DNA of 64,000 nt from Macrostomum hystrix (Eukaryota > Platyhelminthes > Macrostomidae): the NCBI GenBank assembly GCA_950097015.1, contig CATNEN010000039.1, positions 12,006,001 through 12,070,000 of the forward strand, given 5' to 3'. A program made the translations under genes and the position numbers. Shown piece by piece: positions 43,377 through 54,000 of this stretch (within the stretch, counting starts at the first letter, position 1; each line of letters starts with the position of its first letter). The notes under the pieces were generated by a model. That model searched no databases, was not told the origin of the DNA, and saw only the letters and a program-made list of their open reading frames with translations.

Positions 43377-44800
43377 AGATGGTCGCTAGTGCAGCAGAAG
43401 TTTTACTAGCGGGAAACATAAAAAAATGGTCTATTACGAGACTAAACTCGTACAATAGCTCGCTTCACCTCTTTTTTCTCGATCAGTTCTAACAAAAACT
43501 AAAATTTGTTTGTGTCTTGTTGTATATTTCTAGTTATTGTTGTCCGTTAACACTCAAAGAATTTAATTTTGTCTTTCTTTTTGATGCAAATGGTTGAATT
43601 TTCATTTAAAACGCTATTTAAAACATTGTGGTTTTAATGTTGTGTCCTTTATTTTTTTAAACTTAATCATTCGGAAATTTATTTATGATAAACAATGATA
43701 AATTCGGATATATATAAGTGAAGATTACAGTCGTTTAGTCAAAATTGCAGCTGTAACCCTGCGATGAGCCTTTTCTAGGTTGCCTCAATTACTTTTTAAT
43801 ACTTCGTTTTTAATTCTAACGTTTTTTTAATTAACCTTTTGTAGTTTTCTCATGACTTTCCGGACACCCGGAATAGAATAAACGTTTGTCTGACGCAAAT
43901 TCAAGTTTTATTCTTTCCATCGGAGTTTCAGCTGGGCTGTGCAGCACTGACGCACCATCGGGTCGCACAGACACGGGGTACGCAGTCACTCGGTCACATC
44001 GCATCTGTCCCTGATTTTCTCATTGGTAGACAGTTTGCATTGGGGATGGCCCTCCTGTCTCATACTGGTCCCATTTGGAATTTGAATAAGCACTGATTGC
44101 TAAGATGCTAGATTTAAATATTTATCAGTCTCGAAAAAAAATGTTTCTGAATATTTAATCGGGCTTTGAATTAGTCGATTTTTAGATATAAAGCGTGTAC
44201 CTGGAAAGTGATTCATTCAACAGGGAATGGCCAGACAGAGATCTTTGTGATTTAGAATAGCTGTACAGACATTAAATGTCGGTGGATAGAAATTTGTTAA
44301 TTTAGGGTCATTTTAAGCCTGTTGGCATCGTAATTCTTTATGAATCCATCGTTTCTGACACATGCAGTCTCTGACACGTCACAGCGTTGACACGAGAACA
44401 TTTAGACAAGGGACCACCGTACAGCCGATTATCTGAAAAATTCAGACAAAACTCAAATGCAGCTACTTAAAGACAAACCAGACAAAGGCGCTTACAGTCA
44501 CAGTGGACATGTAAAATGTGAATATCAAGTAACAGCGTCACAAAGGAATTGTCTGCTAGGTATGCTCAACGGAACAGGCTACGATTCTGGCTAGGAGCCG
44601 AACTAGTATCCAGTTCTTGAATCCGACACTCGCAGAGACTATGCGAGTAATTGACACGTACAACAGCTACCTCAATCGGAATTTTTAATTCTTGCGCAAC
44701 CTCTTAGAGCAAATGCTCCATGCAGTGGGACCCAACGCCAGTGATGTATGAGGCAGACCAGGCCTACGAGCTAAGGTCTGAAATGCCTCACGCGCCTGCG
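43377..44800. other. No gene seen
   Basis: 3' UTR and AT-rich spacer. 43900-44080 is more GC-rich but unassigned. Confidence 0.5.
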
Positions 44801-45480
44801 GTCGCTTTTTGAGCAGGTATGACAAGAGAGTGCCCTGCGCCTTCTGGCGCTGGAATCCCTCCACGATGTCCCGTCAGCTGAGCCATGGGTACACGTCCCG
44901 CGAGTGTTCAAGGCTGACCCTAAGGCAGCCGGACAGAATGGGAAACAGCGCTAGAAGACCCACCCAGGGCCTCGGGGCCAGCTCAGGCAGATTCTTCTGA
45001 AGCTGCACCGCGATCTAGGGCCAACGGGCTCCTACACCACGCCTCCTCGCGTAGTCACGAGGGGTCAGAAGGGGGTCACGGTCTAACTCAGCTGACTATC
45101 CTCCGCTGCGAGGAGCGGAAAGCTGTCGAAGCCAAGCATGCCAAAGCATCTGAGTCCGGATTCGGGGCGCTAGCCATCTGAGTCTCCTCCGACAAAGAGG
45201 CAGCCAAGCCGCCTTACAAGCCCTTTGCCACACCACCACGTGCTCCCGGACAGTCGCTGACTGTGCCTGGCAACTCAACCTCCTGGCGCGTAGCAATACG
45301 GTGCGGCTGCGCTGGATCCCAGGGCATGCGCCAACAGACAGTCTCGCCAAGGTTGGTGGCTCTGGCTCCCTTCTGGGCCCTGCTCCCTGGTCCAGATCCC
45401 CACCATGGTCATCAACCGCGAAATTAATGGCTGGGCTGAGTCCCTCCACAGGCAATCCCGTGCCGCTCAGGTTTAGAGAT
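44800..45480 (+). pseudogene. RNase H remnant of a LINE-type element
   Basis: In several frames the plus strand reads SSDKEAA, KPFATPPRA/HTTTCSRTVADCAWQLNLLARSNTVRLRWIPGHAPTDSLAKVG, GSGSLLGPAP. The VRLRWIPGHA motif and the preceding SRTVADC..LNLLA are typical of the RNase H domain of retroelements. Multiple frameshifts and stops. Confidence 0.7.
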
Positions 45481-45603
45481 TATTGTCAACTATGCACTTT
45501 TCCCTGGAGAAATTTCTCCTAAACGAAAGATGCTTTTTGGTAATTTTGTCAGGTCTTCACCAAAGGTGGCTAAATCTTCAGATTAATGCAGGTCGCTTAC
45601 TTC

Positions 45604-46061
45604 TTAATTCGTTATGGAGGAATGGCTATGGAATGAGTTTCTAAGACTGTGCTTAAGCTGATCGATGTACAGGGAGAATAGCAATCGAAATTGAGGGCAC
45701 CCTTGTCTGACGCCATTAGTGATTTGCCAAGCCTCGGTTTCTGAGCTTTCTGACAGCTTGAGATGAAATTTCAGCCCTGAGTACATTCTCTTAAAATTTG
45801 TTATTATTTCTGGGTTCACAACCAACTGAATTGGGTTGTGTGCCTAGGGTTGGATACCATGTCAAAGGCGTCTTTTTTGTGAATTAATTTCAATAGGGTT
45901 GCCATGTGATCAGAAGTCAGAAGTGTGATCAGAAACCAGTTTGATTGTGGGTCATCAAAAGGACTGGTCAACGTGTCTACCTTAACAAAAATGTTTCCGA
46001 GACTAAGGCATAATTGTGAATTTTCTGAATACTTTTTACTTAACCATATTCCCAACAGCAA
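45604..46061 (-). pseudogene. LINE reverse transcriptase fragment, second family
   Basis: Minus strand: KKDAFDMVSNPRH, then ITNFKRMYSGLKFHLKL, then ITNGVRQGCPQFRLLFSLYIDQL, matching the RT motifs DFxKAFDxV and GVRQGCPLSPLLFNLYIDDL. Two frames are needed, and the catalytic YxDD segment is not present. It differs from the LLQGDTLAP-type LINE at 3676-6808. Confidence 0.8.
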
Positions 46062-46583
46062 TAAAACATAAGCATATGCTCTAAGGCATATTTTTTCGTA
46101 CTGGATAGTGTTTTACTGAAAAACTGCGATGTGTTTTAAACGGCACTAAGTAGCACTGGGACGCGTCAACGAAACAGAATGATAATTTCGTTTGAATTTT
46201 ATCGTTCAGAAGAATCGTTTAGATGCTCTATACATTTCAAATGGCTCCTAACGTTTTCATATCATTTGGGAAAATCGATTTTCAAGCTCAGTTGCTGAAA
46301 GTCAGGCTGAGTCTTGAAGGGATTAACCTGCAGCATCTATGCAGACAATGAAATCAATTTTCACTGAGTGGGTCTAGCTCAGTTGAGTTTGTTGTCTGGA
46401 AACCATGGCAATTCAATGGAAGCTGAGCAGCAGATTAAATATACCTAACGCAATCTAAAGCTGCAGCTTTAAAAAACTAAGTCTTCTGAATTCACGTCGC
46501 TGCGCACAAGTGATTATAGCTCGATGCCTTCGATCTAAAGAGCTGCTGCCATCAAGCCTGCAAATTTTATTCTGACTGCCGGA

Positions 46584-47591
46584 ATGCCAGGAAGGCTGTG
46601 GTTATTCGTTCATGCCCTCTGCCTAGTAGGGATGGCTTCGGCTATCGAGTCAGGGAAGAGCTATTTCTGGCACTCAGCAGAAGTGCAATGCGTTCCAGAC
46701 AACTCGCCGATCGCATTTGAGAGGCGGGTAGCTGTCAGCAAAGCGCATTGTTCAATGGTAGCATCGACTTTCAATCGCTTTGGCATTCTTGTGGCACAGT
46801 ACAACCAGCAGTCGCGCGTGTGCAACGTCTTTTACTACCAATCGATCTGCCGCAGTCTGATTCCTGGAAATACTCCCAACTGCGCGGTGTACCTACGACT
46901 GTCAATCAATCGCGCACTACTCAGTCCCAAACTCAACATTGTGTGGCTCGCCGATGATGTAATCAGACTGGAGAACCTTGTCTGTCAGGCCGACGAGAGC
47001 ACGAACCGCCTGTACCCTCAGAGCGTTCAGTTCACCAGTGAGGGCGCTGTGTTCGATGGTAGCCAGTCGGTAGCCATAATGAACAAGTCCAGCCTCAGCT
47101 TCGCTACTGGTCTCACCTGGCTGATAAAGCTCAAGCGGAAGGTGCAGTGGCAGCCGTACATTGAGTTCACAACCTGCACCAACATGGCCACCACTCCGAC
47201 CGTTGACGGCATCCACATGCTCGAGTTTGGGGCTCCTCAACAACTGTACGTGAGAACCCACCGAATCACTGGGACTCTGCTGCCACTCATCTACTCCCCC
47301 TACAGATATATGTCTAACGATCCCAACGAATGGCTCACTCTCGGCTTCACTACCGATGGGTCCAGCAAGTACCAGTTCTTTGTTGGAAACTCGTTTGTAG
47401 ACACGAGCAACTACGTCCTAGTGAACTACGAAGGCTACTGCCCCGTGACCAACGGAAACATTTGCATGTACTTTGGCAAAAGAACCACAAACACTGAGAC
47501 TTTCATGTTCAGCGGCACGCTTCGAGCTGTGGCCATCGCGAGCCAGAGCATGACCGAGGCGGAGATTCGCGAGTTCTTCACCATGGTTTGA
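46584..47591 (+). CDS. Secreted PAN-like / LamG-like protein, copy 2
   Basis: 335 residues with the same predicted sequence as copy 1. By eye there is one synonymous difference (TCT to TCC Ser, near 47089). The signal peptide, Cys-rich PAN-like part and LamG-like jelly roll are as described for copy 1. The leader here (46501-46583) keeps CGCACAAGTGATTATAGC but the acceptor reads GCTGCGC instead of GCAGCGC, so the AG is lost, and an upstream ATG is closed by TAA. Flanks on both sides are clearly diverged from copy 1, so expression may differ even though the protein does not. Confidence 0.8.
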   Translation: MPGRLWLFVHALCLVGMASAIESGKSYFWHSAEVQCVPDNSPIAFERRVAVSKAHCSMVASTFNRFGILVAQYNQQSRVCNVFYYQSICRSLIPGNTPNCAVYLRLSINRALLSPKLNIVWLADDVIRLENLVCQADESTNRLYPQSVQFTSEGAVFDGSQSVAIMNKSSLSFATGLTWLIKLKRKVQWQPYIEFTTCTNMATTPTVDGIHMLEFGAPQQLYVRTHRITGTLLPLIYSPYRYMSNDPNEWLTLGFTTDGSSKYQFFVGNSFVDTSNYVLVNYEGYCPVTNGNICMYFGKRTTNTETFMFSGTLRAVAIASQSMTEAEIREFFTMV

Positions 47592-48310
47592 AGATTGTCA
47601 CGAGTGCGCCAAAATGCAGCCGAAATTTCACAAGAGATAAAAAGCAATCAAATTATTCCGACTAATACAAGAACTCGTTACTTCCCTTCTAAACCGATTC
47701 CGGCTGCAGTTTTCTTGTTAAATATTGAACAAGTGTCAAATACTTTTTTGTTTGTGTGTATTCTCGTACTGTTATTTACATTGTTCTCCGTGTTAACTCA
47801 CTGAATTTTTTGGCCTTCATTTTGCCGGCTTTTTATTGATACAGAACCATACAAACTTTGTGTTTTGCTCATTCTTTCCACAAAACCGTGTAATTTCTTG
47901 TCTCTTGCCTCAGTAACTCCAAGGAAAATTTATTTTATTTTAATTGTGATTTCGTTTCTTCGTTCACCTTCTCAAAACTAATGGGCGAAATTGCAAGATA
48001 CTGTGGCCTTCCTGCGTGGCGCGTGTGGTTAGGATTTGACTCGAACTCTGAGTCTGACGCGTTGCTTCTACTCGTATATTTATACATGGTGCCCGCTTTT
48101 GTGCTGGTCTGCTTTAGCCTATTTTATTCATCTTGCTCATCACTGCTCTTCTCGTTTATGTTGAATCTTGTTACGCCAAATATACACCTGTAATTTCTTT
48201 CTGCCAATCTATGAGTACATTTCACCATGTCTAATGGGTGTGTATGTTTGAGGAATTCAGCCAGGATGCAAAGTAGGACGACGAAAAAACGGCGTCTACA
48301 TCTACAGTAA
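47592..48310. other. No gene seen
   Basis: 3' flank of copy 2 and AT-rich spacer. Confidence 0.5.
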
Positions 48311-48317
48311 AACGTGG

Positions 48318-48565
48318 ATGCAGTTCTGCCCATCCCATTTCGCTGACTCATGAGCAAACACGCACGTAGATACCGTACAGAGGCACACGCTCACAAAGGT
48401 GTGTACTTTCTCATCGTCAGGCAGTGCACACTTCACTGTGCCTTGGAGGCTGGCCCTAAATGGCGCAAATTGCACGACAAGCCCCCAAGCCTTCTCTCCG
48501 CGGCTGCGCCCCAAATGAATGTGGCTTTGCCGCGGAATCGAGCTCAGGGACCTTGCGAGAGGCTG
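48318..48565 (-). mobile_element. SINE family 1, minus strand, head-less
   Basis: Reverse complement shows the body from GCAGCCGCGGAGAGAAGGC to GTCAGCGAAATGGGATGGG. The tRNA head is truncated at the AAGGTCCCTGAGCTCGATTC segment. Confidence 0.85.
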
Positions 48566-48817
48566 CAGCTGGTCAAACCTGACATCCGCGACATCCTGCT
48601 AAAGGCAGAGGATGCGGAGGCCTGCGTCCTGGAGAGCCTATGCTGTTTGTCTGCTCAGGGAAGAGGCAAATGGCCTCTATCTGCTCATCCAAGGCCCAGT
48701 GAAACTTCTAAGGGTTGGTGCGACGTGTGGGGACCCACCCCAACCCATAGGTGCAATCCTGTTCTGCGACTGCGCGCTATTTTCATTCCTGGCCCGACTA
48801 ACATCAATCCTGTAGCC

Positions 48818-49378
48818 TATCAGGTGGGTGTGGGGTCAGGGTCACCAGGTGGGTGTGGGGTCAGGGTCACCAGGTGGGTGTGGGGTCAGGGTCACCAGGT
48901 GGGTGTGGGGTCAGGGTCACCAGGTGGGTGTGGGGTCAGGGTCACCAGGTGGGTGTTGGGTCAGGGTCACCAGGTGGGGTGTGGGGTCAGGGTCCCCAGG
49001 TGGGTGTGGGGTCAGGGTTACCAGGTGGGTGTGGGGTCAGGGTCACCAAGTGGGTGTGGGGTCAGGGTCACCAGGTGGGTGTGGGGTCAGGGTCACCAGG
49101 TGGGGTGTGGGGTCAGGGTCCCCAGGTGGGTGTGGGGTCAGGGTTACCAGGTGGGTGTGGGGTCAGGGTTACCAGGTGGGTGTGGGGTCAGGGTCACCAA
49201 GTGGGTGTGGGGTCAGGGTCACCAGGTGGGTGTGGGGTCAGGGTCACCAGGTGGGTGTTGGGTCAGGGTCACCAGGTGGGGTGTGGGGTCAGGGTCACCA
49301 GGTGGGTGTGGGGTCAGGGTCACCAGGTGGGTGTTGGGTCAGGGTCACCAGGTGGGTGTGGGGAAAGAGTGACCAGGT
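48818..49378. repeat. 25-bp G-rich minisatellite
   Basis: About 22 units of GTGGGTGTGGGGTCAGGGTC ACCAG. Some units have an extra G (GGTGGGGTG), which shifts the frame, or the variants TTGGG, CACCAAG, TTACCAG and CCCCAG. Higher-order order of variants is repeated: the 48880-49080 block resembles 49080-49270. Open frames across it are by-products. Confidence 0.95.
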
Positions 49379-49499
49379 GTGGTTTGAAAACAACGTAACA
49401 AAGAGATTAGATCATGTTATTATTCGCGAAGATAGCTTCTTATATTTATTACTGAATGCTTTGCAATTTAAATATATAATATAATTTTACGTATTCATA

Positions 49500-50216
49500 T
49501 TTAGCTGACAAAATCAACAGCTGAGCGTGATTGGTTAACTTAGTAAAAAACAGTAAAAAAACAAACAAATTACAAAGCAATTCACAATCAACTGGAAAAC
49601 TGTGCAGCCAATAACACAGAACCGAATTAATGACTTAATATTGATTATAAAAAAACTTGTCAGTTTGTCAAAATAGAAGCAATTTGAAGCGGTAATAATA
49701 ATCAACGCACAACAGCAAAGAGTGATTGAAAATGTACTTAAAGACGTCATTAAAAAACAGAAGCAACTGCTGGGTGCATAGTGACAGCAGAATGAAGGCG
49801 TGCACAAAGGACTTGTGGAACGTTGCTACCAGGCAAAATACTTAATATTAGGAGCACGATGCTCTTACAATACTACTGGAGATCTGGGGGATTCCGAGTT
49901 ATTGACTAGTGCGTAAGCGCATGCAATAAATATTCAACGAAATTTCAGTAAAAATTGCAATGGAACAGTTAGCTTTAATAAAACTTATGCTGATAAAAAT
50001 TTGATAATAAAAACATAAGATGCAGCAAAAACAAGTGCACTACTCATACTACTACTCGGATATAGATAGGCCAGTAGTAAATTACTGCAGGTATGCGTGC
50101 GTCGACAAAGGTTGAAGTTGAAAATAAAAATGGCCAGCTTGAGAGTTTCATTTTTTTGACGCTGATTGAAAACTTGCACAGTCGCGTAGATCGAAGCTTG
50201 CTCTCGTCATGTTTAA
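49500..50216. other. No gene seen
   Basis: AT-rich spacer with runs of A and T. No coding or RNA signal recognised. Confidence 0.5.
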
Positions 50217-51016
50217 TAGTGGAAATACCACGGGGTATTTCAAATACCCACATTTCTATTTATTTCTGTACCTCCAAAAATATTCAACCAATCCGATGAA
50301 ACGACTTCCAGAATCACAAAACATCGGCATCGCCGAGATATTCAACGATTAACCATGTAACCATGTCGGCTACTGTCGTTGACAGGGGTCGGTGGCAGAG
50401 CGGTTATCGCGTTTGCCTCTCGCACCAAGGTCCCTAAGTTCGATTCCACGGCGAGAACACAATCATTTGGGGCGCAGCCGCGGAGAGAAGGCTTGGGGGC
50501 TTGTCGTGCAATTGACGCCCTTGAGGGCCAACCTCCAAGGCACAGTGAATTTGTACACTGCCTGACGATGAGAAAGTCAGGACAGATGTACACACCTGTG
50601 TGAGCGTGTGCCTGCGTACAGTATCTGTGTGTGTGTGTGCTCAGGAGTCAGCGAAATGGGCAGAATTGCCTCATCGCTGGCTGCGGGTCTGGTGTCACGA
50701 AATGATGTGCCATTGCCCGCAGCCCTCCACCAATTATTATTATTATTTATTATTTACTGTTTATGACTAAATTGTATTGATTTTTACACTTTTGAACCGA
50801 TATGGATTCGGCAAAACAGGTTTATACTGAGCTTATTATATCGACGATGCTGAGTCCGACGGCTTTGAAAGTTGGTTCATCGCAAAGGGCGGAAAATTTT
50901 GATTCAGATGGTGGACATTTACTAAAAAGCGGTCATTCGATTTGGGAGCTATCGTGAAATACGAGCTATGGCTGTGGCTATTTGAAATACCCCGTGGTAT
51001 TTACCCAGGGGAAAAT
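50217..51016. mobile_element. TATTTCAAATACCC MITE interrupted by a SINE
   Basis: Left end GGAAATACCACGGGGTATTTC and right end ATTTGAAATACCCCGTGGTATTTACC are inverted repeats. The interior matches 27720-28190 (GAAACGACTTCCAGAATCAC; GATATGGATTCGGCAAAACAG). A full SINE-1 copy sits at 50386-50750. The right end lies about 10 bases past the stop codon of the LIM gene on the other strand, so the MITE overlaps or abuts that gene's 3' UTR. Confidence 0.8.
50386..50750 (+). mobile_element. SINE family 1, nested in the MITE
   Basis: GGTCGGTGGCAGAGCGGTTA, TTTGCCTCTCGCACCAAGG, TTCGATTCCACGGCGAG, full body, GGCTGCGGGTCTGGTGTCAC, and a TTATTATTATTTATTATTTA tail. One of the most complete copies. Confidence 0.92.
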
Positions 51017-51024
51017 TAGGATGG

Positions 51025-54000
51025 TCAGGCCGCCTGCTGCTGCTGCTGCTGCTGACTGTCGAACAGGGTGCGCAAATTCTTGGCCGTTCCCTCGGCCGGC
51101 ATCTCTTCGGCGTCAATCGTAGCGGCATTCTCGCCGTCGGGGCAGTCGCGAGTCTGCTGCGGCAGGCGCACAATTCGATTGGCTGCCGCCTGGCGCTGCT
51201 GCCAGGATGTGTTTCGCAGCTCGCGCTGTCGCAGCTCGTCAGCCTCAGGGTTCGGCGGATTGGCTCCAGCCGAGGCACCCTCCTTGTCGCGCCAGAGCTG
51301 GAGAGCCGAGCGGGCGGCATTAGCCGGCGGCAGCTCGTTGTCTGGATCCGGGGCGCCGCTGCGCACAACGCCGTCGGGTAGCGGCATCGGCTGCGACTCA
51401 GACACAGTGGCGTCGCTCACCGGAGGCGAGTAGTCGAAGTCGGCGAGCTGCCTTGGCGGAGTCTTCGATACTGGCGGCTGGCGTGTTTTGTTAGTAACGG
51501 TGAAGTTGCGCATGCGAATACGAGCAGAAGCAGCCAAAGAAATGGATCAGCAATGTGTTTTACACCCAAAGCGAATTCGACATCCGAAATTGGTAGTTTA
51601 TAGGGCCATCGTTATTGTTAGAGGGTAATCTAATCATCCACGGCAGGGGTTGGCAAACTTTATTGCTTGCAGGCTAAAAAGAGAACCTAAAATACGATAG
51701 CGGGCCGCATTGACTGTAGAAATATGAGATAGGGGTGAGATGAGACAGTAGAGAGATTAGACAGGGGAGAGATGAGACAGTAGAGAGATTAGACAGGGGA
51801 GAGATGAGACAGAAGAGAGATTAGACAGGGGAGAGATGAGACAGTAGAGAGATTAGACAGGGGAGAGATGAGACTGGGGAGAGATGAGACTGGGGAGATA
51901 TTAGACAGGGGAGAGATGAGACACGGGAGAGATGAGACATGGGAGAGATGAGACACGGGAGTGATGAGACATGGGAGAGATGAGACATGGGAGAGATTAG
52001 ACAGGGGAGAGATGAGACACGGGAGAGATGAGACACGGGAGAGATTGAGACACGGGAGAGATGAGACACGGGAGAGATGAGACACGGGAGAGATGAGACA
52101 CGGGAGAGATGAGAAAGTGGAGAGATGAGACAGGGGAGATATTAGACTGGGGAGAGATGAGACAGGGGAGAGATTAGACAGGAGAGAGAAGAAACTGGGG
52201 AGAGATTAGACATGGGTTAGATGAGACACAGGAGAGATGAAGCGTAGGACAGATGAGACACATGAGAGAGACGAGACCGAGTAGAGATGATACTAAGGAA
52301 AGATGAAACAGGATACTGTAGGTGTCGAAAGGCCTAACGGGCAAGGGGCCGAAGTTCGCCAACCCCTGATCCTGATCCATGGGATATAATAGGTTATGTG
52401 GGGTCAATAGCTGGTCAACAACGCATGCAGCGAGTGCATGAATTCAGTAAAAATCTGGAACTAGGAGTACTAATGTAGATTGTGTTCGAGAATGAGACAA
52501 ATGAAAAATTAGCATGCAGAATGCAGTGTTGTCAAGACAAAACAAGCAAATACAAGTGACCGAACTGAAATAACCGGAGAGGACCTATAGTTCTTAAGCA
52601 CCCAGCACTGGTTCTCAAGCCCATCCCATTCCCGGCACGGCAAACAGTGGGGTTTGTGTGTGGGGGGAGTTTATCAATCATCAGAGCGACCGCTCCAGAC
52701 AAGATCGGCTGGTCGCTGTTGCGGCTCGTTCTCAAAGATGCCACTGTGCTCAGATAGTTCGGCCCAGATGTCAATCTGAGTTGTCGACGCGTTGTAGAGA
52801 GCAGATTTTTAGGAATAGGTTGAGAAGGGGAGAGGTGGGGGCGACTGTGTGTGAGACTGTGTGACCGAGATAAAAAACACGAAATTTGCAGGTAAAAAAT
52901 TCTCAAATATAATACGTAACTGAATTGCGTCAAGAAAATGCGAAAGTACGACAGTTTGCAGTGTCAGGTGAGGAATATAAAAAAAATGCTTAGAGTACAA
53001 TTATGAGTGCACTGTGACTTCTGTACGAAGTACAGTTTAGAGAAAAATACAATTTAACCATTAAAATATGAGAATTAATTCATAGATAGAAAAAACGGTC
53101 AGTCTAACTGACAACCTAACTGACACAGACTGAGAGACAAATTAAAAAGACTGGGCCGCGGGCAGTGGCACATCGTTTGGTGACACCAGACCCGCAGCCA
53201 GCGAGGAGGCAATTCTGCCCATTTCGCTGACTCCTGAGCACACACGCACACAGATACTGTACGCAGGCACACGCTCACACAGGTGTGAACATCGGCTCGA
53301 CTTTCTCATCATCAGGCAGTGTACAGTTTTACTGTGCCTTGGAGGTTGGCCCTCAAGAGCGTAAATTGCACGACAAGCCCCCAAGCCTTCTCTCCGCGGC
53401 TGCGCCCTTAATGAATGTGGCCTCGCCGCGGAATCGAGCTCAGGGACCTTGGCGCGGGAGGCAAATGCGTTAGACCGCTCTGCCACTCACACCCAAGACT
53501 AACTAGCAGACATGTTGAAAGTCAGACAGACAGGCAGACAGACAGGCAGACAGACAGGCAGGCAGACAGACAGGCAGACAGACAGACAGGCAGACAGAGC
53601 CGCGCTGATACCTGCTGTGCGCCAGCTGCAGAGTGGCTTCAGGCAGCCAGTCGCAGCTGCAGCGCCACAGCCAGCAGCAGAGCACACACAGCGACAGCAG
53701 CAGCAGCAGCAAAATTCACCATTCCGGGCCGACCGGCTTTGGCGGCCTCCTCCGCCTCGCGCTGCCGAAGCAGCAGCTGCCGCTTGGCCGCGCTGGCGGT
53801 GCCGCGGATGGTCGTAAGCTCGGAGTCGGCGCCGCCCTGCGACTGTACAACATCTGGCAGTAGCGGCTGCGGCTCGTTCTCGTAGACGCCGCCTTCGCCC
53901 ATCTCCAGTGCCACCGGCGCTTTGGGCTTCGGCGCTGAGCTGTTGCTGAGGCTTCGCTCGTATTGCTGACGGGCGGCCTTGGCGCCGATGAAGTCAGCGG

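Noticed and set aside
48350-49484. Plus-strand ORFs of 180-340 codons rich in Gly/Val
   Set aside because: They run through a SINE and a 25-bp minisatellite; units with an extra G change frame, no start context or splice sites.
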